The position numbers and the translations under genes are program-made. This document shows positions 28,350 to 36,012 of a DNA stretch of 64,000 nucleotides, in pieces. Position 1 is the stretch's first letter; each line of letters opens with the position of its first letter. A model generated the notes under the pieces. It searched no databases. It had not been told where the DNA came from and worked only from the letters and a program-made list of their open reading frames with translations. Source of the stretch: Candidatus Abyssobacteria bacterium SURF_5 (GTDB taxonomy: Bacteria; Abyssobacteria; SURF-5). The DNA lies in NCBI GenBank assembly GCA_003598085.1, contig QZKU01000145.1, positions 1-64,000 on the forward strand. The letters are read 5' to 3'.

Positions 28350-28559
28350 GTCTCATAAAAGGGGAGGGACGTAAAGTTTGGCCGCTGGTCGGTAGCAAAG
28401 AGGTACTTGATTTTTTGATGTAATTACTTGCAGATACGCCACTTATAACCGGAGAATGTTTTCAGTCCCGCTGTCTAAGCACCCTCGCATGGAACAGCGG
28501 ATCGATCCGGACCCGGCGGACACATGGGACCGGGTAATCAGGGAGAAGGAGTAGGAGCG

Positions 28560-29852
28560 GTGAACAGGCGTTGCGTAGTGACAGGACTGGGCGTGGTTTC
28601 ATCGGTGGGGATCGGCAAGGAAGCGTTTTGGGATTCACTCGTTCATGGACGTTCGGGCGTTTCCTATATTACGCGCTTCGATACATCAAAACTGCCGGTT
28701 CATCATGGCGGCGAAGTAAAGAACTTCAATCCCACAGACTATATGGACGAACTCCGGGCGCAAATGTCCGGCCGTTACGTTCATTTTGCCGTTGCGGGCA
28801 CAAAATTGGCGCTCGAGGACGCCGGCATCGAGCCTGATATGTATGACCGGTCCAGAATGGTCATGTATGGCGGCTCGACCGCGCCGGCGGCTGATTCTAT
28901 CGAGAGCCACCTTCGAATCGCAATCACCGACGACCCGTTCAATGCGCCCCCCTATGCGCTTGCCTCTATCGCAATGCATTCCGCCATAGGAGAAGCCGCC
29001 CAGACCGCAAATGTTTTCGATTCCTCGACCACAATCTCCACACACTGCACTTCCGGCCTGAACGCCATAGGGTTCGGACTCGATGAGATTCGCAAGGGTC
29101 GAAAGGATATTGTGGTGGCCGGCGCAACCGATTGTACGCTCACCTACTACGCTTTCATCAGCTATATCCTCGCGGGTCTGCTGGTGCCGGAGGAAGGGGT
29201 TCCACCCGAGAAGATCATGCGCCCGTATGACAAGAACCGTCGCGGCGGCGTGATGGCGGAGGGAGCGGGATTCCTCGTGCTTGAGGACCTGGAACATGCG
29301 CGCGCTCGCGGGGCTCACATTTACGGCGAAATCATTGGACACGGGTATAAAGATAAAATCAACCTGTCGAAGTCGACAATGCTGACAATGTCCAGCGCCA
29401 TCAGGGCGGCGCTTGCCAACGCACGAGTAAGACCAACCGACGTGGACTACGTTCTGGCGAACGGCAATTCAACTATCGTGCAAGATAAGATGGAGACAAG
29501 GACCCTGAAGGAGGTATTCGGCGAGCACGCTTATCGATTGCCCGTGAGCGCCATAAAGTCAACGATTGGCATACCGAATTCAGCCATCGGTCCGATGCAG
29601 GTGATCGCTGCTTGCCTCGCGTTTGAATCCAACCTGATCCCTCCCACGATCAATTATGAAACCCCCGACCCCGAATGCGACCTCGACTACGTCCCAAATC
29701 ACGCGCGGTTCAATCGGGTGAATATGGCGGTTGTCAATAATTATGGCATGGACGGCGCCTGCGCCGCCGTACTCGTTAAGAGATACGGCAACGGGGAGGC
29801 CGTCTCATTTGGCGGCAGAGACGGCGCATGCAAAAGTGACGGCGACAGCTGA
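28560..29852 (+). CDS. Ketosynthase-like protein lacking both catalytic histidines
   Basis: Thiolase-fold protein of about 430 residues aligning with FabF-type beta-ketoacyl-ACP synthases. The nucleophile is kept (STHCTSGL, Cys163), as is the conserved Lys (Lys333 in AIKSTIG). The first His is Asn301 (LANGNST where AHGTST is usual), and the second is Ile338 (KSTIGI in place of KSMTGH). Canonical decarboxylative condensation needs both, so a normal elongating role is unlikely; acyl transfer, priming or a binding role is possible. GTG 28560 has AAGGAG 8 nt upstream; ATG 28524 has none. There is no acyl carrier protein, FabG or MCAT nearby. The stop codon abuts the ATG of the following sensor kinase, suggesting co-expression. 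Confidence 0.85.
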   Translation: MNRRCVVTGLGVVSSVGIGKEAFWDSLVHGRSGVSYITRFDTSKLPVHHGGEVKNFNPTDYMDELRAQMSGRYVHFAVAGTKLALEDAGIEPDMYDRSRMVMYGGSTAPAADSIESHLRIAITDDPFNAPPYALASIAMHSAIGEAAQTANVFDSSTTISTHCTSGLNAIGFGLDEIRKGRKDIVVAGATDCTLTYYAFISYILAGLLVPEEGVPPEKIMRPYDKNRRGGVMAEGAGFLVLEDLEHARARGAHIYGEIIGHGYKDKINLSKSTMLTMSSAIRAALANARVRPTDVDYVLANGNSTIVQDKMETRTLKEVFGEHAYRLPVSAIKSTIGIPNSAIGPMQVIAACLAFESNLIPPTINYETPDPECDLDYVPNHARFNRVNMAVVNNYGMDGACAAVLVKRYGNGEAVSFGGRDGACKSDGDS

Positions 29853-32399
29853 ATGGATCCGAAACCGATAAGCATTCTCGTTACTGCACTTTTCATTTTC
29901 ATTCTCGGCACCTATGTCTTCGCCAAGAATTCCAAAAAGATCATTAATATCTCCTTCCTTGGCCTCGCCTATAGCTGCGGCCTGTGGGCGCTCGCGCTGT
30001 TCACCATCAGTATCGAAACCCGCTATGAGGTGTTGAAGTTTGCGGGCCATATGGCATTCGCCACCGGCGCGCTCCTCACCTGCAATTTCCTTCTGTTCGC
30101 GTATGTGTTCCCGGATAAAAGAGATGAATTCCCGCCGCTGCGAACACTGCTCATCATCTGTGCGCCGGGCGCTCTCATGGCGCTGCTCAGTTTTACGCCT
30201 TTTATCATGAAAGATATTGCGTACGAAGGCGAGAAGGTCAGGCCGGTATACGGGGCCGGCATCTACATATTGATGTTGTACCACGTCGCCTGCGCCTTCA
30301 TCGGTTTTTTCCTGCTGGCGCGGAAATTCCTCAAAACGAAAGTCCGCTTTGAGAGGGTGCAACTGAAATACACCTTCTGGGGAACCCTGCTTTCGGCCAT
30401 CGGAATCGTCACGTTTGCGCTGCTTCTGCCCATTGCCGGCGTCTCTCAGTATTCGGGTCCCTTGAGCGCAGTCTTTATCGTGATTGCCAGCGCAAGCCTA
30501 TCATACGCCATCGTGCGGCACCGCCTGATGGATCTGGGCGTGGTTTTCAGAAATGTCCTCATCTATATCGGAACGGTCGCGGCGCTTGGCGCCGTTATGG
30601 GACTGGTGACTCTCTTCACCCCTGTCCTGCGCCTGCAGCTCGAAGCAGTTGCCTTCCTCTCGGTTCTGGCGGCTTCGCTCCTGGTGTATCCTGTGCGCAA
30701 CGGCATCGAGACGCTCGTGGACAGGTTCTTCTTTCACGGCCGCTACAATTATCAGGCCGCCCTGACCGAGTTCAGCCATTCGATGACGAAAATCCTGGAC
30801 CTCGAAGACCTGCAGAACCGGATCGTCCATGAGGTGGCCTCCATCCTGCAGGTAAAAAGCGCCACCATCTTGCTTCACGAGACGGGCGAGAAGAAATACA
30901 CGGTGAGAGCCGCGATACCCATAGAACTTGCTGATGCTCACCATGAGATCGGCGCAGACAGCCTCATTATCCGGCAGATGATGCAGGATCACACGCTGCT
31001 CGTGAAAGAGGAAATGAAACGCTCGCTTCCGGTCTCCCGATTTCAGCCGATCGAGAGCGAGTTCGACCAGATACACGCAGAGGTGATCATCCCGCTGTTC
31101 TATCGCGAAGATCTGCTCGGACTGCTCACATTGGGCGAGAAAATCTCGTCCGATATCTACTCGGTCGAGGACATCAATCTGCTCGTCACGCTCGGCAATC
31201 AGGCCGCCGTCGCGCTGGAGAACGCACTGCTGCACCACACCGTCATCATGCTCAAGAATCACAACGACAACATCCTCAAGTACATGAGCAGCGGAGTCGT
31301 CGCCATCGACAAGAACCGGATGATCAACACCTGCAACGACAAAGCCAGGGAAATTCTGCGACTCCCCCAGGACGGCGTCATCCATGGCAAGATCGATCTG
31401 CTTCCGTCTCCCCTGCGCGAGATGCTTTCCGACACCCTCGCCGGCAAGAACCGGTACTCGAATCAGGAGGTGCAGATATTATCACCCAAAGGCTCGATCT
31501 GTTATCTGAGCGCAAGCACATCGCTGATCAAGGAAGAGAAGGGCGTCGTGACCGGCGCACTGCTGGTGGTAAACGACCTGACCGAGATCAGGATTCTTGA
31601 GGGCGAGATGTGGCGGGCAGACAAGCTGGCCTCTCTGGGCACACTTGCCGCCGGCATGGCGCACGAAATCAAGAACCCGCTCGTCTCCATCAAGACCTTC
31701 GCCCAGTTGCTGCCCACCCGCTTCGAAGATACGGAATTCCGCGAAAAATTCTCATCCATAACGGTTGACGAGGTCGAGCGAATAAATTCTCTGGTGGAAA
31801 AACTCCTCGAATTCGCGCGACCGACGGCGCCGCTTTTTGAGACGGCTGACATCATCGACCTCATCGAAGAGGTCCTGCTCCTGCTCAGCAACGAGACGTC
31901 GAAGGTGGGCGTGACGGTCGTCCGTAATTTTGACGTCGATTCCGCTCCCATCGTCTGCGATAAGAGCCAGTTTAAGCAGGCCCTGCTCAATTTGTGCCTG
32001 AACGCGCTGCAGGCGATCGAGGCGTCCCGCAACAATTCCCATAAGGAATTGCGCGTCAGCGTCTCGCTCAGGAAAAGCAGATACTCCGGCGGGACTTCCC
32101 GCGACCAGGTCTCGGAGATGTTCTACGGCCTGGACATACCGGCCACCATCGATGACGCCCAGACCGTTGTCATCAAGGTGCGTGATTCAGGACAGGGCAT
32201 CAGTCGCAAGAACCTCGGCAGGATTTTCGATCCGTTCTTTACGACGAAAGAAAAAGGGCTGGGGCTGGGACTGGCCGTCGTTCACGGAATCATCAAGGAA
32301 CACTCGGGCAGCATCACCGTAGACAGCAAAGAGAATGTGGGGACCGAGTTCACCATCTCGCTGCCGGTGACACAGATATTCGCGAAGGAGAGGGCATGA
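29853..32399 (+). CDS. Membrane sensor histidine kinase (multi-TM, GAF, PAS)
   Basis: Protein of 848 residues. The first 280 contain about eight transmembrane segments. A GAF domain (about 300-460), a PAS domain (about 470-590), a HisKA domain with MAHEIKNPLVSIKTF (phospho-acceptor His604) and a HATPase domain (DSGQGI, GLGLGLAVV) follow. The architecture recalls PEP-CTERM PrsK-like kinases but with an added PAS, so I give no name. It is immediately followed by a kinase-like protein and a hybrid kinase, and preceded without a gap by the ketosynthase-like gene. The signal and target are unknown. Confidence 0.9.
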   Translation: MDPKPISILVTALFIFILGTYVFAKNSKKIINISFLGLAYSCGLWALALFTISIETRYEVLKFAGHMAFATGALLTCNFLLFAYVFPDKRDEFPPLRTLLIICAPGALMALLSFTPFIMKDIAYEGEKVRPVYGAGIYILMLYHVACAFIGFFLLARKFLKTKVRFERVQLKYTFWGTLLSAIGIVTFALLLPIAGVSQYSGPLSAVFIVIASASLSYAIVRHRLMDLGVVFRNVLIYIGTVAALGAVMGLVTLFTPVLRLQLEAVAFLSVLAASLLVYPVRNGIETLVDRFFFHGRYNYQAALTEFSHSMTKILDLEDLQNRIVHEVASILQVKSATILLHETGEKKYTVRAAIPIELADAHHEIGADSLIIRQMMQDHTLLVKEEMKRSLPVSRFQPIESEFDQIHAEVIIPLFYREDLLGLLTLGEKISSDIYSVEDINLLVTLGNQAAVALENALLHHTVIMLKNHNDNILKYMSSGVVAIDKNRMINTCNDKAREILRLPQDGVIHGKIDLLPSPLREMLSDTLAGKNRYSNQEVQILSPKGSICYLSASTSLIKEEKGVVTGALLVVNDLTEIRILEGEMWRADKLASLGTLAAGMAHEIKNPLVSIKTFAQLLPTRFEDTEFREKFSSITVDEVERINSLVEKLLEFARPTAPLFETADIIDLIEEVLLLLSNETSKVGVTVVRNFDVDSAPIVCDKSQFKQALLNLCLNALQAIEASRNNSHKELRVSVSLRKSRYSGGTSRDQVSEMFYGLDIPATIDDAQTVVIKVRDSGQGISRKNLGRIFDPFFTTKEKGLGLGLAVVHGIIKEHSGSITVDSKENVGTEFTISLPVTQIFAKERA

Positions 32400-32400
32400 T

Positions 32401-34410
32401 ATGGATGTAGTCGTCATTGCATCAAATGAAAACAGCATTCAGGAATCTCTCCGGATGCTGCTCGGCGAACGATACATGGTTCTGGTGGCGCGCTCGCTCC
32501 CGCAGCTCATCAATATCGTAAACGATCACCCGGTTGATGTGGTCATTCTCGATGAGTTCCTTGGGGCGGAGAACTGCGCCTGGGCGTTCGACCAACTGCG
32601 CTCGGTTTCGCCCGAGATTACCTGCATCGTGCTGGCGCTCCAGACCATATCCGAGGCGGCCAGCGAGCTGCGCGCCAAAGGCGCATACGATATCGTGAGC
32701 AAACCCTTTGACCGCGAGGTCCTCCTGACCGTTATCTCGCGGGCGGTCGAAAGATCGCGCCTGATGGCGCGGCTGGCGGCGGCAAAACAACCCGTCCGCA
32801 CCACCGAACCGCTCCCCTTCGACGCCGTCGAACCGTCGAGCGAGCGAAAGGAGATGCTCGATTCGCTGCGACGATTCCTGCGGGCCGTCACCGACGTGCT
32901 TGCGCCCGAGCGCCTGCATGCCCTCGTGCTCGATGCGGTCGTCGAGATGTTCTCGCTCAATAAGGCCGTCCTGCTCCTCTGGAACGAGGAAAAACAGCGG
33001 ATGGTGATGAAGGCGGCGGTGGGCCTCCAGGTGACCGGCCTCGAAGGGTACGAGGCGCCGTGGAAAAGCCTGATGCAGTGGCTCCACCGGCACGACCAGA
33101 TTCTCAATCTTGACGACCCGGCGCGGGAGGCCGAGCCGGGCGAGATGCTCGAAGTGCGGAAAGAAATGGCCCTGCTCCAAGGCCGCCTGTGCGTGCCGCT
33201 GACGGCAAAAGGAAAAATGAGCGGCGTGCTCGTGCTGGGCAGGAAGATAACCGGAAAACGCCTCTCGGACGTCGAGATCGAGTTCCTGTACCTGCTTTCC
33301 CAGCAGATCGCCGCAATCATCGAAAATGCCCGGCATCATCGCGCTGTCCTCGTACAGAAGGAACGATACAAAGACATCCTGCAGGGCGTTACTTCCGGCC
33401 TCATCGCGACCGATGCCGCCGGCAGGCTCCTTCTTCTGAATAAGGCGGCCGAGCAAATCCTGAAAGTAAAGGCGGCGGATGTCACCGGACATGACGTCCA
33501 GCGGATCGGCTCGATGTTCGCCGATATCGTCAATCGCACGTTGCGCGAAGGAAAATCGTTTTGCAGGCATGAGGTGACCGACCCGGCCACCAAAGCGCTC
33601 CTCGGCATCAGCACCTCGGTCTTGACCGACGACGCCGGGAAACCCGTCGGTGCGGTCGCGCTCTTCACCGATCTGTCCACCGTCAAGTCCCACGCCGGAA
33701 TGGATGTCGATGAAGCATGGCAACGCTGCGCGCTGTGCATGGCGCAGGAGATCAAGAACCCGCTGGTCGCCATCCGGACCTTCACCCAATTGTTTCCACA
33801 GAATTATGCGGACGAAAAATTCCGAACAGAATTTGCTCAAATTGCGCTCAAGGAGATAGATAAGCTCGATGCCGTCGTCGAGAAACTCCTTAAATTCTCT
33901 CAGCCGCTGCAACTTCGTCCGGAACAGGGCAACATCAATAACCTTATCGAAGAGGCCCTCAACCAGGCCCTGCAGGATGCGGACAAGCCAAACGTGGTGA
34001 TTAACAAAAATTTCGAGACGGCCAACGGCATTGGAATGTTCGACAGGAATCTGCTCGGCGAGGCTTTTGTCCAGGTATTCCGGAATGCGCTGGATTCGAT
34101 GCCTTCGGGCGGAACCCTGAACATCTCGGCTGCAACTCGAACCGGCGAGACCTCCGCCGCCGGCGCCCAGGGAAATGGGTCCTCGGTGCCGACCGTCACG
34201 GAAATTTGTATTTCCGACTCCGGCTCCGGAATCGCACCGGAGGATATGGGCAACCTGTTCAAGCCGTTCTATTCCAAGAAGGTCAAAGGGATGGGCCTCG
34301 GCCTGGCGATATCCCGGAAGATCATTCAGGGTCATAAAGGCGACATAAGCGTCTTGAGCGAACCGAACCGAGGGACGACCGTGAAGGTAGTTTTACCACA
34401 TGGAGCATAA
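32401..34410 (+). CDS. Kinase-like protein with degenerate receiver and no phospho-acceptor His
   Basis: Protein of 669 residues: an N-terminal receiver-like domain (1-120), GAF (about 160-310), PAS (about 320-430), a HisKA-like helix pair and HATPase. In the H-box the His is Gln449 (MAQEIKNPLVAIRTF; codon CAG at 33745-33747). The ATP site is kept (FRNALDSM, DSGSGI, GMGLGLAIS). The receiver keeps Asp51 and Lys101 but has Asn9-Glu10 in the acidic pocket and Ala79 where Thr/Ser is normal. It therefore cannot autophosphorylate in the usual way and may be a partner or scaffold for the kinases encoded on either side. It starts 2 bp after the previous gene. Confidence 0.9.
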   Translation: MDVVVIASNENSIQESLRMLLGERYMVLVARSLPQLINIVNDHPVDVVILDEFLGAENCAWAFDQLRSVSPEITCIVLALQTISEAASELRAKGAYDIVSKPFDREVLLTVISRAVERSRLMARLAAAKQPVRTTEPLPFDAVEPSSERKEMLDSLRRFLRAVTDVLAPERLHALVLDAVVEMFSLNKAVLLLWNEEKQRMVMKAAVGLQVTGLEGYEAPWKSLMQWLHRHDQILNLDDPAREAEPGEMLEVRKEMALLQGRLCVPLTAKGKMSGVLVLGRKITGKRLSDVEIEFLYLLSQQIAAIIENARHHRAVLVQKERYKDILQGVTSGLIATDAAGRLLLLNKAAEQILKVKAADVTGHDVQRIGSMFADIVNRTLREGKSFCRHEVTDPATKALLGISTSVLTDDAGKPVGAVALFTDLSTVKSHAGMDVDEAWQRCALCMAQEIKNPLVAIRTFTQLFPQNYADEKFRTEFAQIALKEIDKLDAVVEKLLKFSQPLQLRPEQGNINNLIEEALNQALQDADKPNVVINKNFETANGIGMFDRNLLGEAFVQVFRNALDSMPSGGTLNISAATRTGETSAAGAQGNGSSVPTVTEICISDSGSGIAPEDMGNLFKPFYSKKVKGMGLGLAISRKIIQGHKGDISVLSEPNRGTTVKVVLPHGA

Positions 34411-34411
34411 G

Positions 34412-36007
34412 ATGCATAAAATTCTTGTGGTCGATGACGAATTAAGCGTGCGCGAAGCGTTGCGCATCATCTTGAAGGACAACTTCGAGGTTATCCTGAA
34501 GGATTCCGCCGAAGCGGGACTCGAATACTTGAATTTCAATGAAGTGGATCTCGTGTTTCTCGATATCCTGATGCCGGGGATGTCGGGGCTCGAGGCGCTC
34601 AAGATCATCAAAACGCGGCCGCAGCCGCCGGAGGTAGTCATCGTTACGGCGACGCGTACCGTAAAGAACGCCGTCGAGGCGATGAAGCACGGCGCATTCG
34701 AATACGTAACCAAGCCCTTCGACGTCGATGAGATCAAGTTGATCGCCGAGCGCGGAATCGAAAATCATCACCTCGTCCTTGAGTGCTCATCGCTCAGGCA
34801 GCAGATGGAAAACGAGAAGGAGCGGTTTTACAAGGAGCTCGAGGGCAAGGTGCGCGAGCGGACGGCGGAGCTCGAGGAAGCCAACCGGAAACTGCGGGAG
34901 ACACATGAGCAGCTGGTGCGGTCGGAAAAACTGGCGTCTCTCGGCGAGTTGGTCGCAGGGGTCGCCCACGAACTCAACAATAAGCTGCTGCCCGTCCTCG
35001 CGTACGCGCAACTGCTGAAAGAGCAGAAATTCCCCGACGGCATCCTGCGCTACGTCGATACCATTGAGCGTTCGGCCTCGGCCGCGGCCTCGGTCGTCAG
35101 TTCGCTGCTGAATTTCTCGCGTCCCTCAAGCGCCACCAGAAACCCGGTGGACCTGAACGCGACCATGCGGGAAACCCTTTCTTTGCTCGATTACAAGATC
35201 AAGGCCGGCCGCGTGCGCGTCAAAGTCGAGCTCGAGGAAAGGATTCCGCTTACCATGGCGGATGAAAAGCAGATCGCCCAGGTGTTCCTCAACATCATCA
35301 ATAATGCGTTTCAGGCGATGGAGCCGAACGGAGGCGAACTGAACATTCGCTCCACGCGAAAAGGCGACAACATCTTCTTCACGTTCACCGATACCGGCTG
35401 CGGGATTTCCGAGGAACACATGCTGAAAATCTTCGACCCCTTCTTCTCAACGAAAGGCAGCGGAGGCACCGGCCTCGGCCTCAGCGTCTCGCACGGATTG
35501 ATTAGCGCCCACAAGGGCGAGATCACCGTAAAAAGCAAAGTGGGCAAGGGGACCACGTTCACCATTCGACTTCCCATCACGAGAGTCATGGAAGAAAGCG
35601 CTGTCAAGGAGGAACCGATCCGCTATACTCCTCAGAGGACAAAGCCCCGCGTTCTCGTCGCGGAGGATGATCCCGATTGCATGCTGGCGATCACCGATAT
35701 TCTGAAGGCCGAACATGAGGTTATTTCGGTGTGCAATGGCCAGGAGGCGGTGAAAAACCTGAAGAAGGAGAATTTCGACCTCCTGATTGTGGATTGCAGA
35801 ATGCCGGGCTTGAACGGGGTGGAATTGTATCGGTGGCTCATCGAGAACAAGAGCGAGCTCCAGCGGCGCGTCATCTTCATGACCGGCGATATTTTCGTGC
35901 CCGAAATCAAGTCCTTCCTAGAGAAATCCGGCTGTCCGTACATCACGAAACCGTTCGTTATGGATGACTTCAAGCGAACGATTACCGCCGCTCTCACGGC
36001 GCCATAG
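34412..36007 (+). CDS. Hybrid histidine kinase (receiver-kinase-receiver)
   Basis: Protein of about 532 residues with no transmembrane segment. An N-terminal receiver (VVDDE acidic pocket, Asp51 in FLDILMPG, Lys in VTKPFD) is followed by a coiled coil (about 125-170). Then come HisKA with GVAHELNNKLLPVLAYAQLL (His186), HATPase (NIINNAFQAM, DTGCGI, GTGLGLSVS) and a C-terminal receiver (about 412-530, VAEDD, IVDCRMPG, ITKPF). All catalytic residues look intact. ATG 34412 has GGAG 6 nt upstream; ATG 34400 lies inside the preceding gene. With the two genes before it this makes a three-protein signalling cassette, with no DNA-binding output domain in the set. Confidence 0.92.
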   Translation: MHKILVVDDELSVREALRIILKDNFEVILKDSAEAGLEYLNFNEVDLVFLDILMPGMSGLEALKIIKTRPQPPEVVIVTATRTVKNAVEAMKHGAFEYVTKPFDVDEIKLIAERGIENHHLVLECSSLRQQMENEKERFYKELEGKVRERTAELEEANRKLRETHEQLVRSEKLASLGELVAGVAHELNNKLLPVLAYAQLLKEQKFPDGILRYVDTIERSASAAASVVSSLLNFSRPSSATRNPVDLNATMRETLSLLDYKIKAGRVRVKVELEERIPLTMADEKQIAQVFLNIINNAFQAMEPNGGELNIRSTRKGDNIFFTFTDTGCGISEEHMLKIFDPFFSTKGSGGTGLGLSVSHGLISAHKGEITVKSKVGKGTTFTIRLPITRVMEESAVKEEPIRYTPQRTKPRVLVAEDDPDCMLAITDILKAEHEVISVCNGQEAVKNLKKENFDLLIVDCRMPGLNGVELYRWLIENKSELQRRVIFMTGDIFVPEIKSFLEKSGCPYITKPFVMDDFKRTITAALTAP

Positions 36008-36012
36008 GCGGA

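Noticed and set aside
28350-28405. Sequence resembling the 3' half of a c-di-GMP-I (GEMM) riboswitch (GGGACGTAAAG ... GGTAGC ... GGTAC)
   Set aside because: The 5' half, with the conserved CAAACC and GNRA-capped stem, is missing, and the proximal promoter would leave it untranscribed. Only a covariance-model hit would revive it.
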